Source: Clostridiales bacterium (lineage in GTDB: Bacteria; Bacillota; Clostridia; Christensenellales; CAG-138). Taken from it: a stretch of 64,000 nt of DNA. The stretch spans positions 62,001-126,000 of the forward strand of contig SFEL01000001.1 of the NCBI GenBank assembly GCA_004557245.1, given 5' to 3'. The translations under genes and the position numbers were made by a program. Below, piece after piece: positions 53,351-61,757 of the stretch (the first letter of the stretch is position 1; every line of letters starts with the position of its first letter). The notes under the pieces are model-generated. The model was given only the letters and a program-made list of their open reading frames with translations, searched no databases and was not told the DNA's origin.

Positions 53351-53657
53351 GGTTTCGTATTGCATAAAATATGAAGCTCCGCCCCGGGAAACGGGCCGGA
53401 ACTGACCCGCTGCAGCGGGCCGGACGGGTTAATCATAAGCTGGAGTGTAACAGGATTGCTGACCACAACCGATGTTCTCAGATATGAATAACGAAAATAT
53501 TCGATATTTAAAAGTTCGAATAGCGATTGTTATAGATAAAGTGAATAACGAGTTGATATGATACATAATTGCTATTTCCAATTTCTGTTTTTACGTTATA
53601 GTATACATCTATACCATGTCTGCATTGTGTGGACGTAAAAAGAACAGGAGAATTGCA
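53351..53657 (+). other. Gene-free leader region with GC-rich hairpins
   Basis: The first part (53375-53440) folds readily (CCCGGG-AAA-CGGG; GACCCGCTGCAGCGGGCC) and may be repeat remnant. The remainder is AT-rich and holds the ABC operon promoter. I could not match it to a known riboswitch class by eye. Confidence 0.4.
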
Positions 53658-54800
53658 ATGAAGAAATTCCTTTCACTGGCACTGGCCCTGATAATGGCCC
53701 TTGCCATGTTTGCCGGATGTGCCCAGCAGGGTGCAGAGAACGCAGCGGAAGAACCCGCCGCCGAAGAAGCGCCCGCTGAAGCTCCTGCCGAGCAGCCCGC
53801 CGAAGAGGCTGCTGCCGCTACAGTATTCCCATTAACCGTAAAGGATCAGCTGGGCAACGAAGTGACCCTTGAGCATGCCGCAGAGCGCATCGTCTCCGGT
53901 TACTATATCTCTTCCTCCACCTGCATTGCCCTTGGCCTCAAGGATAAGCTGGTAGCTACCGAGGAAAAGATCGACAAGCGGCCCATATATAAGCTTGCTG
54001 CTCCCGAGCTCATCGGCAACGTAGGCAACGTAGGCTCCGCCAAGGCCTTTGACCTCGAAGCGTGCATAGCCGCCGAGCCCGACCTCGTAATATTGCCCAA
54101 GAAGGCTAAAGACTATGCCGCTACTCTCACCGAGATGGGCATACCTGCAATAGTCGTTAACCCTGAGAGCCACGAAAAGCTGGTCGAGATGGTAAACCTT
54201 ATAGCGCAACTTACCGGTGCAGAGGAGAAAGCCACGGCGCTGACCGCCCGCTATGATGAAGTAATGAAGAAGGTAGAAGGACTTACCGCAAACATAGCAG
54301 ATGCCGACAAGCCCACAGTATATATGTGCGGCACCAGCTCCTACCTCACAACCGCGCCTAAGGATATGTATCAGGCATCAGTCGTAACCTCCGCGGGCGG
54401 CAAAAACGCAGGCGATTCTCTGGAGGGAGACTCCTGGACCGACATATCATACGAGCAGTTCATCGCCATGAACCCCGATGTGATAATCATACCCACCAAT
54501 AACATGGCAAACGGCCAGCCCGACTTTACTGCCGACGAAGTGCTGTCGGATGAGCAGCTTAAGGAAGTCACCGCCGTAAAGAACGGCGCGGTGTACAATA
54601 TGCCCACAGGCTTTGAAGCATGGGATTCACCGGTTCCCTCCGGCGTTCTGGGCATGCTGTGGATGACCGCCAAGCTGCATCCCGAAGTATACACTATGGA
54701 AGAGTTCGCCGCTGACGCAGCCGACTTCTACAAGACCTTCTACGGCTTCGATATGGATACTTCTTCCATACTGGGCGAGACCGTTGAAAAGGCAGCATAA
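53658..54800 (+). CDS. ABC importer substrate-binding lipoprotein (FecB/BtuF type)
   Basis: A 380-residue lipoprotein: signal MKKFLSLALALIMALAMFAGC with lipobox Cys21, an Ala/Glu/Pro-rich linker, then a helical-backbone binding protein (VKDQLGNEVTLEHAAERIVSGYYIS; EPDLVILPKKAKDYAATL; MNPDVIIIPTNN). This class binds siderophores, haem, cobalamin, or in some systems molybdate/tungstate. CAGGAG fits the ATG at 53658. Ile is mostly ATC or ATA mixed and codons look optimised. It heads a seven-gene run through 61045. Confidence 0.9.
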   Translation: MKKFLSLALALIMALAMFAGCAQQGAENAAEEPAAEEAPAEAPAEQPAEEAAAATVFPLTVKDQLGNEVTLEHAAERIVSGYYISSSTCIALGLKDKLVATEEKIDKRPIYKLAAPELIGNVGNVGSAKAFDLEACIAAEPDLVILPKKAKDYAATLTEMGIPAIVVNPESHEKLVEMVNLIAQLTGAEEKATALTARYDEVMKKVEGLTANIADADKPTVYMCGTSSYLTTAPKDMYQASVVTSAGGKNAGDSLEGDSWTDISYEQFIAMNPDVIIIPTNNMANGQPDFTADEVLSDEQLKEVTAVKNGAVYNMPTGFEAWDSPVPSGVLGMLWMTAKLHPEVYTMEEFAADAADFYKTFYGFDMDTSSILGETVEKAA

Positions 54801-55836
54801 CGTTTCGGATAATATAAAATTAGTGAACAGCAAAATAAAAAACAGGCTTACGCCAATACTGTTTGCAGTTATTACCGCAGCCGTGATCACGGCTGCGGTG
54901 GTTTCGGTTTGCGTAGGCAAATACACCATTACTACTGCCGATATACAGGCCATACTTAAGGGAGAGCAGGTTCAGGAGATGACCCGCAAGGTATTCACTA
55001 CCCTGCGCCTGCCCCGCACAGTAATGGCGTTGATAGCCGGCGTAGGCCTCGGCATTGCAGGCAGCGTATATCAGATAATATTCAAAAACCCCCTCGCATC
55101 ACCTGACATCATAGGCATAGCGGGGGGCGCCAACCTCGGCGCGGCTGTAGCCATAGTATCCGTATCCACCTCCGGCATGATCGCCATAGCGGCAGGCGCC
55201 TTCTGGGGAGGGCTTATCGCCGTGGTGTGCGTTATGCTGCTGGTCAAGGCTACCCGATCCCGGTCAACGTCGACCTATGTCCTGGCGGGCATAGTGATAA
55301 ACGCCATATCAAAGGCTGTTATAATGGCCCTTAAGTACTTTGCGGATCCGGAAAATGAGCTTGCCGCTATGGAATACTGGGAGATGGGTACCTTCGGCAA
55401 CACGACCCTGTCCAAGCTTCTATCGATACTGCCCATGTTCCTCATTGGCCTTGCAGGCATACTGCTGCTAAGGAGGCAGATAGAGCTGATGTCACTGAGC
55501 GACAATGAATGCAGGGCCCTGGGCGTGAGGCTGCGGCCTGTCCGCGCGGCAGTGCTGGCGCTGTCTACCCTGATGGTAGGCTCTATAATAAGCGTCACCG
55601 GTCTTATATCCTTCGCGGGGCTCATAGCGCCCCATACGGCGAGACTGATGCTCCGCCGCAACGATTCAACTACGATAATAATGAGCGGCCTTGTGGGGGC
55701 ATTCGTCGTGCTGACGGCGGATATACTGGCCCGGGTACTGTACAGCGCCGAACTTCCCATATCCATACTTACCACCGTAATAGGAGTGCCAATACTCATA
55801 TACTTCCTCTGCGCGAGGGGAAAGGATGTATCGTGA
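54784..55836 (+). CDS. FecCD-family ABC permease
   Basis: A 350-residue permease with about nine to ten helices and family hallmarks: TLRLPRTVMALIAGVGLGIAGSVYQIIFKNPLASPDIIGIAGGANLGA and VTGLISFAGLIAPHTARLML. TTG at 54784 overlaps the upstream gene by 17 bases; GTG at 54823 is the alternative and neither has a strong ribosome site. It forms the channel with the ATPase at 55833. Confidence 0.93.
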   Translation: MKRQHNVSDNIKLVNSKIKNRLTPILFAVITAAVITAAVVSVCVGKYTITTADIQAILKGEQVQEMTRKVFTTLRLPRTVMALIAGVGLGIAGSVYQIIFKNPLASPDIIGIAGGANLGAAVAIVSVSTSGMIAIAAGAFWGGLIAVVCVMLLVKATRSRSTSTYVLAGIVINAISKAVIMALKYFADPENELAAMEYWEMGTFGNTTLSKLLSILPMFLIGLAGILLLRRQIELMSLSDNECRALGVRLRPVRAAVLALSTLMVGSIISVTGLISFAGLIAPHTARLMLRRNDSTTIIMSGLVGAFVVLTADILARVLYSAELPISILTTVIGVPILIYFLCARGKDVS

Positions 55837-56609
55837 GCGGGCTGTTTTCACTTGATAAAGTAAAAATCTCATACGGCAAAAACGAGATAGTACACGGCGT
55901 AAGCATGGACATAGCCAAGGGCGAGTTCTGCGCCCTCCTGGGACTGAACGGCAGCGGCAAGACCACAATACTCCACGCCTGCTGCGGCTTTCTGCCAATG
56001 GAGGGCAGCTGTATAGCGGCAGATACCGAGTGTAAGGGACTCAACGAGAAAAAGCGGGCCAGGCTTATATCATTTATACCTCAGATTTGCAGCCTGCAGG
56101 GAGGACGAACCGCCCTCGATGTGGTGCTGATGGGTTTCAACTCACAGCTGGGCCTGCTGGAATCCCCATCGTCTGTGCATAAGCGTGCGGCACTTGCCGC
56201 CATGGAGCGGCTGAACTGCGCGGAGTTCGCAGAAAAGGACTTTGGCGCTTTAAGTCAGGGCCAGCGGCAGATAGTGATACTCGCCCGGTGCATTGTGCAG
56301 GATTCCCCCGTGATGCTCATGGACGAGCCGGACAGCGCGCTGGACTTTCTGAACAGGCACATGGTACTCTCGAAGATACGGGAGCTTATAAAGGAAGAAA
56401 ACAAGGCGGGGCTTATAACCCTCCACGATCCCAACTTCGCCATGGCCTACTGCGACAGGCTGCTGCTGTTAAAGGAGGGCCGTCTCGTGGGCGAGCTGGA
56501 TATGCGGCATGCCAAAGCGGATGAGGTAAAGAAGAAGCTTTCGCTGATATACGGCGACATAGAGCTTCTGCAAAGCGGCGACAGCTTCCTGATGGGCAAG
56601 GCGCTATGA
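55833..56609 (+). CDS. FecE-type ABC ATPase
   Basis: A 258-residue ATPase with Walker A GLNGSGKTT, Q-loop (IPQICS), a slightly altered signature ALSQGQRQ in place of LSGGQ, Walker B VMLMDEPDSALD and switch His (ITLHDPN). The GTG start at 55833 overlaps the permease TGA. The longer open frame upstream is an out-of-phase shadow of the permease. Confidence 0.93.
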   Translation: MSGLFSLDKVKISYGKNEIVHGVSMDIAKGEFCALLGLNGSGKTTILHACCGFLPMEGSCIAADTECKGLNEKKRARLISFIPQICSLQGGRTALDVVLMGFNSQLGLLESPSSVHKRAALAAMERLNCAEFAEKDFGALSQGQRQIVILARCIVQDSPVMLMDEPDSALDFLNRHMVLSKIRELIKEENKAGLITLHDPNFAMAYCDRLLLLKEGRLVGELDMRHAKADEVKKKLSLIYGDIELLQSGDSFLMGKAL

Positions 56610-57895
56610 AAAACAGCATAGACCGTGAAATATGGCGGCTGCTGTGGCCGGTACTGCTGCTGACGCTTGCGCAAAAGCTGGGTTCAGCCTTTGAAGGCAT
56701 ACTTGTAAGCGTGAACAGTTCACAAGAGCTTGCGGTAATGGGCATATGCGGGCCGTATATAACCATTATCACTACGGTGAGCTACGGCCTCGGCATAGCC
56801 GCCAACGCCGCCACCGGCAGGGCGTATGCGGATAGAAGCTGGGAAGCGTCACACAAGGCCTGCGTCCGCGCATTCCTTCTGCTGACGCTTATATCCGGGC
56901 TGGCAATGTCTCTGCTTGCAGGAGCGCTGCTCTACCCGGCCTTTGCCGGGCTTTCCGATATGCGTAACCTCGGCTACCTGTACATGCTGCCGTATCTCAT
57001 AGGCAGCCCGGCGCTGCTTTTATACAGCCTGCTGGTATCCTGTACCAGGGGTCTCGGAGATACAAAGTCCGGCATGTATATGACATTCATATCTGTGCCG
57101 GCGCAGTTGATCGTAAGCTATATGTGCTATAATGCATTCGGCCTGCCGGGTATCGGATGGGGAACGCTTATATCGCGGCTTGCGGCCTGCGCTTACGGGG
57201 CAAAACGCTTTAAAGCCATGCTGCCGGATACCGCCGGCGACGCGCCGCTGCCCAAGGGCGCTCTTAATGGCTTCGCAGCGATCGCGCTGCCTGTTAGCCT
57301 GTCCAAAGCCGTGTCCCCTACCGGCAACGCCCTGATAAACAGCCTTATGCTTTCCTTTTCCCCGCTGCTGGTAAGTGTAAAGGGACTGGGCGGGCGGCTG
57401 GAGCCGTTCTTTTACCTGCCTGCCATGGCAATGTGTTCGGTGACGGTTACAGTTATATCACGGGAAAGGGATAAGGCCGCCATAGGGCCGCTGTGCCGGC
57501 GGCTATGCCTCTGGAGCACGCTGCCGGCGGTTTGCCTTACCGCCGCAGCAGGACTTTTCAGCGGCGGCATATGGGGGCTGCTTACCCCCGACCCGGAGCT
57601 TGCGGCGGCGGGAATGGCCTATTGGAGTATATGCCTCTGGGCGTACCCCATGATAGCCATGGAAATGACGCTGACATCGGTATTGCAGGCATTGGGCAGC
57701 GGATTCCCTACCCTCGCCGCAACGGTTATAAGGGTATGGGCGGTACAGGTACCGCTGACGTATCTTCTGACCCGCCCCGGCATGTGGCAGAGCGGGCCGT
57801 GGCTGGCCTATCTCATAAGCAACGCCGCATCTCTGGCAATATGCGGGATATATGCGTATTCACATATTAAAAAACTAAGTACGGAGGCAATATGA
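56606..57895 (+). CDS. MATE family transporter in ABC/AOR operon
   Basis: A 429-residue, twelve-helix MATE-like protein (WRLLWPVLLLTLAQKLGSAFEGILVSVNSS; GRAYADRSWEASHKACVRAFLL). It overlaps both neighbours by four bases (ATGA), so it is made in fixed proportion with the importer and XdhC. An exporter inside an importer operon might release a chelator or efflux a metabolite of the pathway; this is inference. Confidence 0.87.
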   Translation: MKNSIDREIWRLLWPVLLLTLAQKLGSAFEGILVSVNSSQELAVMGICGPYITIITTVSYGLGIAANAATGRAYADRSWEASHKACVRAFLLLTLISGLAMSLLAGALLYPAFAGLSDMRNLGYLYMLPYLIGSPALLLYSLLVSCTRGLGDTKSGMYMTFISVPAQLIVSYMCYNAFGLPGIGWGTLISRLAACAYGAKRFKAMLPDTAGDAPLPKGALNGFAAIALPVSLSKAVSPTGNALINSLMLSFSPLLVSVKGLGGRLEPFFYLPAMAMCSVTVTVISRERDKAAIGPLCRRLCLWSTLPAVCLTAAAGLFSGGIWGLLTPDPELAAAGMAYWSICLWAYPMIAMEMTLTSVLQALGSGFPTLAATVIRVWAVQVPLTYLLTRPGMWQSGPWLAYLISNAASLAICGIYAYSHIKKLSTEAI

Positions 57896-58698
57896 AAGCA
57901 ATAGATATAGTCAAGGAACAGGCGGCGGCATACGACGCGGGCAAGAGCTTCGCCGTGGTTACAATAGTGCAGTCCGACGGCTCCACACCCCGAAGCAGCG
58001 GCAAGATGATAGTATACCCCGACGGCAGCTCAAAGGGCACCGTTGGCGGCGGGGCTGTCGAGCTGATTGCCATACGGGATGCGCAAAAATGCATACAGTC
58101 CAGTGAAAACGCCTTCAAATCCTACGACCTTACATCCCCGTCATCGGATACCGGCATGACCTGCGGCGGCCATGTCAGCGTATTGATTGAAGTATTCATA
58201 CCCCGGCCGCTGCTTGTTATGTGCGGCGCGGGCCACGTTGGCGGCTGCATGCTGAAGCTTGCGGAGTTCGTAGGCTTCGATACCATGCTCATAGATGACA
58301 GGCCGGAGGATGCCATAGCGGACAAAATAGAGACGGCCAACCGATTTGTAGGGGTGAAGGACTTTGAAGGCGAAATATCTGCGATGAACATACCGGCGGG
58401 AGCGTATTTCGTAATAGCTACCCACGGCCACGCCTGCGACGGGGAGGCCCTGGCAGGAGCTCTCGGCAAAAACGCCGCCTACATAGGCATGATAGGCAGC
58501 AGCAAGAAAGTCGCGGCGCTTTTTGATAAGCTAAGGGCAAAAGGCGTATCCGACCAACAGCTGGATTCGGTATATACGCCGGTAGGCCTGGATATAGGCG
58601 GCGAAACTCCGGAGGAAATAGCCATAGCCATAATGGCGGAGATACAGTCTGTCAGATACGGCAAAAACGCAGACCACATGAAGGGAAAGGAAAAGTAG
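57892..58698 (+). CDS. XdhC/CoxI-family molybdenum cofactor maturation factor
   Basis: A 268-residue protein with the N-terminal XdhC_CoxI domain (FAVVTIVQSDGSTPRSSGKMIVYPDGSSKGTVGGGAVE; conserved Cys in GMTCGGHVSV) and the C-terminal Rossmann XdhC_C domain (LLVMCGAGHVGGCML ... YIGMIGSSKKVAAL). XdhC binds molybdenum cofactor, helps modify it, and inserts it into target enzymes. Here it overlaps MATE by four bases and ends one base before the AOR-like gene, which makes that protein its likely client. Confidence 0.92.
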   Translation: MKAIDIVKEQAAAYDAGKSFAVVTIVQSDGSTPRSSGKMIVYPDGSSKGTVGGGAVELIAIRDAQKCIQSSENAFKSYDLTSPSSDTGMTCGGHVSVLIEVFIPRPLLVMCGAGHVGGCMLKLAEFVGFDTMLIDDRPEDAIADKIETANRFVGVKDFEGEISAMNIPAGAYFVIATHGHACDGEALAGALGKNAAYIGMIGSSKKVAALFDKLRAKGVSDQQLDSVYTPVGLDIGGETPEEIAIAIMAEIQSVRYGKNADHMKGKEK

Positions 58699-58699
58699 C

Positions 58700-60250
58700 G
58701 TGTCCCGCATACTGATAATAGACCTTACGGATAAAAGCATAACGGAAGAAGCCGTTCCCACCGGTCATTACGGCCGGGGCCTCGCCATGGAGCTCATACG
58801 CCGCCACTCTAAAGAGGGCTGCGAAAGGCTTTCACCTGACAACACATTCGTTGTAGTTCCCGGCCTGCTCACCGGCTGCCACGTACCCTGCGCTACCCGG
58901 GCCACAGTAGCCGCCCGGTCGGACAATGGCTTTGCGGTAACCAGCATAACCGGGGATATGCCCCAGAAGCTGGCCTCTTTGGGCATATCGGGGCTGGTGA
59001 TAAAGGGCAGGTATGAATGCGGGCGCTGTGCGGTTTATATGGACGGCGGTGCTGTCCGCATATTCCCCGTACCCGGGATGGACGGCCTTACCTGCGGAGA
59101 TATTGTAGAGAATATCCGTAAAAAGTACGGCTCGGACTGCGCGGTCATAGGCACAGGCCCCGCCGGGGATATGCGGCTTCCGCTGAGCGGCCTCTTTACT
59201 ACCTACCCCGAGGGAACGCCGCGCTTCACCTGCCCGAGGAGCAGCTTCGGAGATGTGCCGGGCAGCAAGAACCTTCGGGCAATAATAGTAAAATGCAATA
59301 AGTACTTCGGCGCTGAGTGCGCTGATGAAGAGCGGCTTATCCGGGACGGCAAGGCCCTGGCGCGGTTGATAATAGACGACCCAATATGCGGCGGCGCGCT
59401 GCCGGGGCTGGGGTCCATCACCATACTTCACTTATTAAAAAACAAAAACGCCATACCTGAGCTGCCCAAGGGCAAAAAGCCCTGCAGGCCGGAGAAAGCA
59501 GGCAGACTCAACTACTGCTGCGCCCCGGGCTGCGTAATAGGCTGTCTGAACCGCCACAGTGCCGGAAACGGCCATGTGTTTTCCGCTCCGGAGGAGGCGG
59601 AGGTGCGGGCGGCAATGGCGCACTGCTTCGGCGAACTTTCGGAAGAAGAGCTGGACCGCACCGCGTCGGCACTTTCCAAACGGGGAATGTCCCTGGGCCT
59701 CAACGCTACGGAGTTCGTATATACGGCAGCCATGTATATAGAGCTCGCAAAGCTGCCCAAAACGTCAGAAACGCTGCTTTCGCTTATAGAAGAAACTGCA
59801 AGAGGCAGCGTCCCGGGGAGGCTGATAGGCGGCGGGACCGCCGCCCTCGGCAGGCTTTATCCGGATAGGGAGGATATACAGCGCCGGGTGACCAGGCCGG
59901 CAAATACCAAGGATTCCGAGCGGCGTATGAGCCTGCATAAACTCTGTCCGGAGCTTGGGGATATAGGCGATCTGGAGCTGTTATACCGGCAGATATTCAT
60001 AATGGAAAATCTGGGGCTTTGCATATTCTCGTCCTTTGCCCTGATAAACAGACCTGAGGCTATGGAGCTTATGGCGAGGCTGTATTCCTGCCGCACGGGT
60101 GAAACCGTTACACCGGTGCAGCTGCTTGAATACGCGGGAGAATGCCTTGCCGCCGAAGCGGACATGGCGAAGGACAGTGCCGCCGCTTCCGTGCGCCGCA
60201 GCATACCCGAGTTCGTAAAGGTGCTATACAGGTATTTCGGTGAGGAATAG
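58700..60250 (+). CDS. Divergent aldehyde:ferredoxin oxidoreductase-family protein
   Basis: A 516-residue relative of tungsten-dependent AOR enzymes, about 90-110 residues shorter than usual. It keeps the AOR N-domain (RILIIDLTDKSITEEAVP...YGRGLAMELI), the pterin-region PGSKNLRAIIVK, and four FeS-type Cys: NYCCAPGCVIGC (Cys273/274, 278, 282) and LGLC (441). Spacing is C-x3-C-x3-C rather than the usual C-x2-C-x3-C, unless Cys273 is used. GTG start at 58700. Likely oxidises or reduces aldehydes or carboxylates with ferredoxin, but the changed cluster motif leaves activity open. Co-encoded with XdhC. Confidence 0.85.
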   Translation: MSRILIIDLTDKSITEEAVPTGHYGRGLAMELIRRHSKEGCERLSPDNTFVVVPGLLTGCHVPCATRATVAARSDNGFAVTSITGDMPQKLASLGISGLVIKGRYECGRCAVYMDGGAVRIFPVPGMDGLTCGDIVENIRKKYGSDCAVIGTGPAGDMRLPLSGLFTTYPEGTPRFTCPRSSFGDVPGSKNLRAIIVKCNKYFGAECADEERLIRDGKALARLIIDDPICGGALPGLGSITILHLLKNKNAIPELPKGKKPCRPEKAGRLNYCCAPGCVIGCLNRHSAGNGHVFSAPEEAEVRAAMAHCFGELSEEELDRTASALSKRGMSLGLNATEFVYTAAMYIELAKLPKTSETLLSLIEETARGSVPGRLIGGGTAALGRLYPDREDIQRRVTRPANTKDSERRMSLHKLCPELGDIGDLELLYRQIFIMENLGLCIFSSFALINRPEAMELMARLYSCRTGETVTPVQLLEYAGECLAAEADMAKDSAAASVRRSIPEFVKVLYRYFGEE

Positions 60251-61045
60251 ATGGAAAGAATAGCAGGCTGCCCCAACCTTCGGGATATGGGCGGAATAAA
60301 AGTAAAGAACGGATATGTGAAGCCGGGGCGGCTGATTCGCTCAGGAGCTTTGTGGCGGCTTGAGGATAAAGATATTGAAAAGCTTGGCAGCATTGCCGCA
60401 GTATACGATATGCGAAGCGAAAACGAGCGGGCATATCACCCCGATCCGGAGATACCCGGCGCGGAGTATATACATATACCCATAACCGAAAATGGCCGCC
60501 GCAGGTTCGTCCAGAGCAAGCGCACACTGCCGGATAAGGTAGAGGACATATTGGAGGGCTACCGCTGTAGCGAGCCTGCATCTGCACAGCGCATGCGGGA
60601 GGTATATAGCGGCATGGTGCTGTCAGCCCATGCCGGAAGGTGCATTGAAGGCATAATACGCACTGTGGTGGAACAGCGTGAAGGCGCGGTGATATACCAC
60701 TGTTCTGCCGGCAAGGACAGGGCGGGGGTGATATCCGCCCTGCTTCTCCGCCTTCTGGGCGCAGAGGACAGCGCCATATACGCGGATTATCTATATACCA
60801 ACACCGCCCTTTCCCATGAGCTGGAGGAGGCGCGGTCAGCCGCTCTTGCTCTCAGCGGCGATGAGCGCGCAGCAAATTACGTTTTGGGCTTTTTCGCCGC
60901 CTGCCCCTGCTGGCTTGCTGCGGCGCTGGATACATTGGATAAAAGATTTTATTCGATAGAAGGGTATATAGCGCAAATGACAAAGGTTACGGAATGGGAG
61001 GCGGAGGAGTTTAGAAGAATATGCACAGAAAAAAGCCCGGATTAG
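60251..61045 (+). CDS. CX5R protein-tyrosine/serine phosphatase (Y_phosphatase3)
   Basis: A 264-residue phosphatase with the catalytic P-loop HCSAGKDRAG (Cys and Arg of CX5R) and the family N-terminus GCPNLRDMGGIKVKNGYVKPGRLIRSGAL. Its ATG follows the AOR stop with no spacer. Members act on phosphotyrosine, phosphoinositides or small phosphates. A role in the metal/pterin pathway is not evident from sequence; it may be regulatory. Confidence 0.9.
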   Translation: MERIAGCPNLRDMGGIKVKNGYVKPGRLIRSGALWRLEDKDIEKLGSIAAVYDMRSENERAYHPDPEIPGAEYIHIPITENGRRRFVQSKRTLPDKVEDILEGYRCSEPASAQRMREVYSGMVLSAHAGRCIEGIIRTVVEQREGAVIYHCSAGKDRAGVISALLLRLLGAEDSAIYADYLYTNTALSHELEEARSAALALSGDERAANYVLGFFAACPCWLAAALDTLDKRFYSIEGYIAQMTKVTEWEAEEFRRICTEKSPD

Positions 61046-61060
61046 ACGGGCTCTTGTGTT
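61034..61060 (+). terminator. Operon-end hairpin
   Basis: AGCCCG (61034-61039) and CGGGCT (61047-61052) with CTTGTGTT after. It overlaps the last codons of the phosphatase gene. Confidence 0.5.
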
Positions 61061-61340
61061 AAATATGGTTAATGAAAACGCTCATGCAGCGCGCCCGCGC
61101 CGGCATCGTACAGCCTTTCATATCTGGGGTATCATCTGTTCAGGAAGGATCTTTACTGCAAGTTCAGCTTTATCTACGACCTTGGTTTCGGCTATGCCTG
61201 GGGACATTTACTCTGCGTAAATATGGTTATATTGTAAAATTTTACGTTCATAAGTCGGTTGGGAGGCCGTATTTCTTGCGCAAATAAGGAATATGGTTTA
61301 AAATATAAAAGCAATATTATGTAAAGCCAAAAGGAGGTAT
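61061..61340. other. 280-base spacer with no start-bearing gene of note
   Basis: On the plus strand, 61080-61225 reads through about 50 protein-like codons (Tyr/Phe/Leu-rich, ending HLLCVNMVIL) but has no start codon after the preceding TGA. On the minus strand a 29-codon frame (MSPGIAETKVVDK...) crosses it, bounded by stops and without a ribosome site. Either may be the remnant of a gene. AAAAGGAGG before 61347 belongs to the next gene. Confidence 0.35.
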
Positions 61341-61346
61341 TGTATA

Positions 61347-61706
61347 ATGCCGGGTACTATCAACAACGAATACGGAAAAGTTACCATCAGTGAGGATATA
61401 ATTGCAACAGTGGCAGGCTATGCCGCCACCGAGAATTACGGCGTGGTCGGCATGAGCGCCAAGACCGCGACAGACGCCATACTCAAGCTGGTCGGCAGCG
61501 AAGCCAACAAGAAGCGCGGAGTAAAAGTATCCTTCATCGGCGATGGCGACGAGGTGGATATCGACCTGTACGTCACCATGGTCTACGGCGTTTCACTGCC
61601 TGTAGTGGCCAAAAACATGATAGACAACGTTCGCTATCGCGTTCAGGAGACTACCGGTATCAAGGTAGCCAACGTGAATATACACGTCGAAAGCATCAGT
61701 GCATAG
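61347..61706 (+). CDS. Asp23/Gls24 family envelope stress protein
   Basis: A 119-residue protein matching Asp23 throughout: GTINNEYGKVTISEDIIATVAGYAATENYGVVGMS and VNIHVESI at the end. It is thought to act at the membrane in envelope homeostasis. It precedes the fatty-acid kinase gene, a conserved Firmicutes order (yloU-yloV-recG). GGAGG spacing is ideal, and ATC-rich codons suggest strong expression. Confidence 0.95.
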   Translation: MPGTINNEYGKVTISEDIIATVAGYAATENYGVVGMSAKTATDAILKLVGSEANKKRGVKVSFIGDGDEVDIDLYVTMVYGVSLPVVAKNMIDNVRYRVQETTGIKVANVNIHVESISA

Positions 61707-61757
61707 TTTACTTAAGGGCGCATGCCTTTAAACGGGCTATGCATGGAGGGAATTGAT

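Noticed and set aside
53375..53470. Riboswitch (cobalamin or molybdenum cofactor) before the ABC/AOR operon
   Set aside because: The region folds into GC-rich hairpins, but I could not find the conserved cores of those classes. It adjoins a dispersed repeat, so it may be repeat remnant.
61072..61287. A 71-codon plus-strand frame before asp23
   Set aside because: It has no ribosome site. The protein-like signal in this spacer is in a different frame from this ORF and lacks a start codon.
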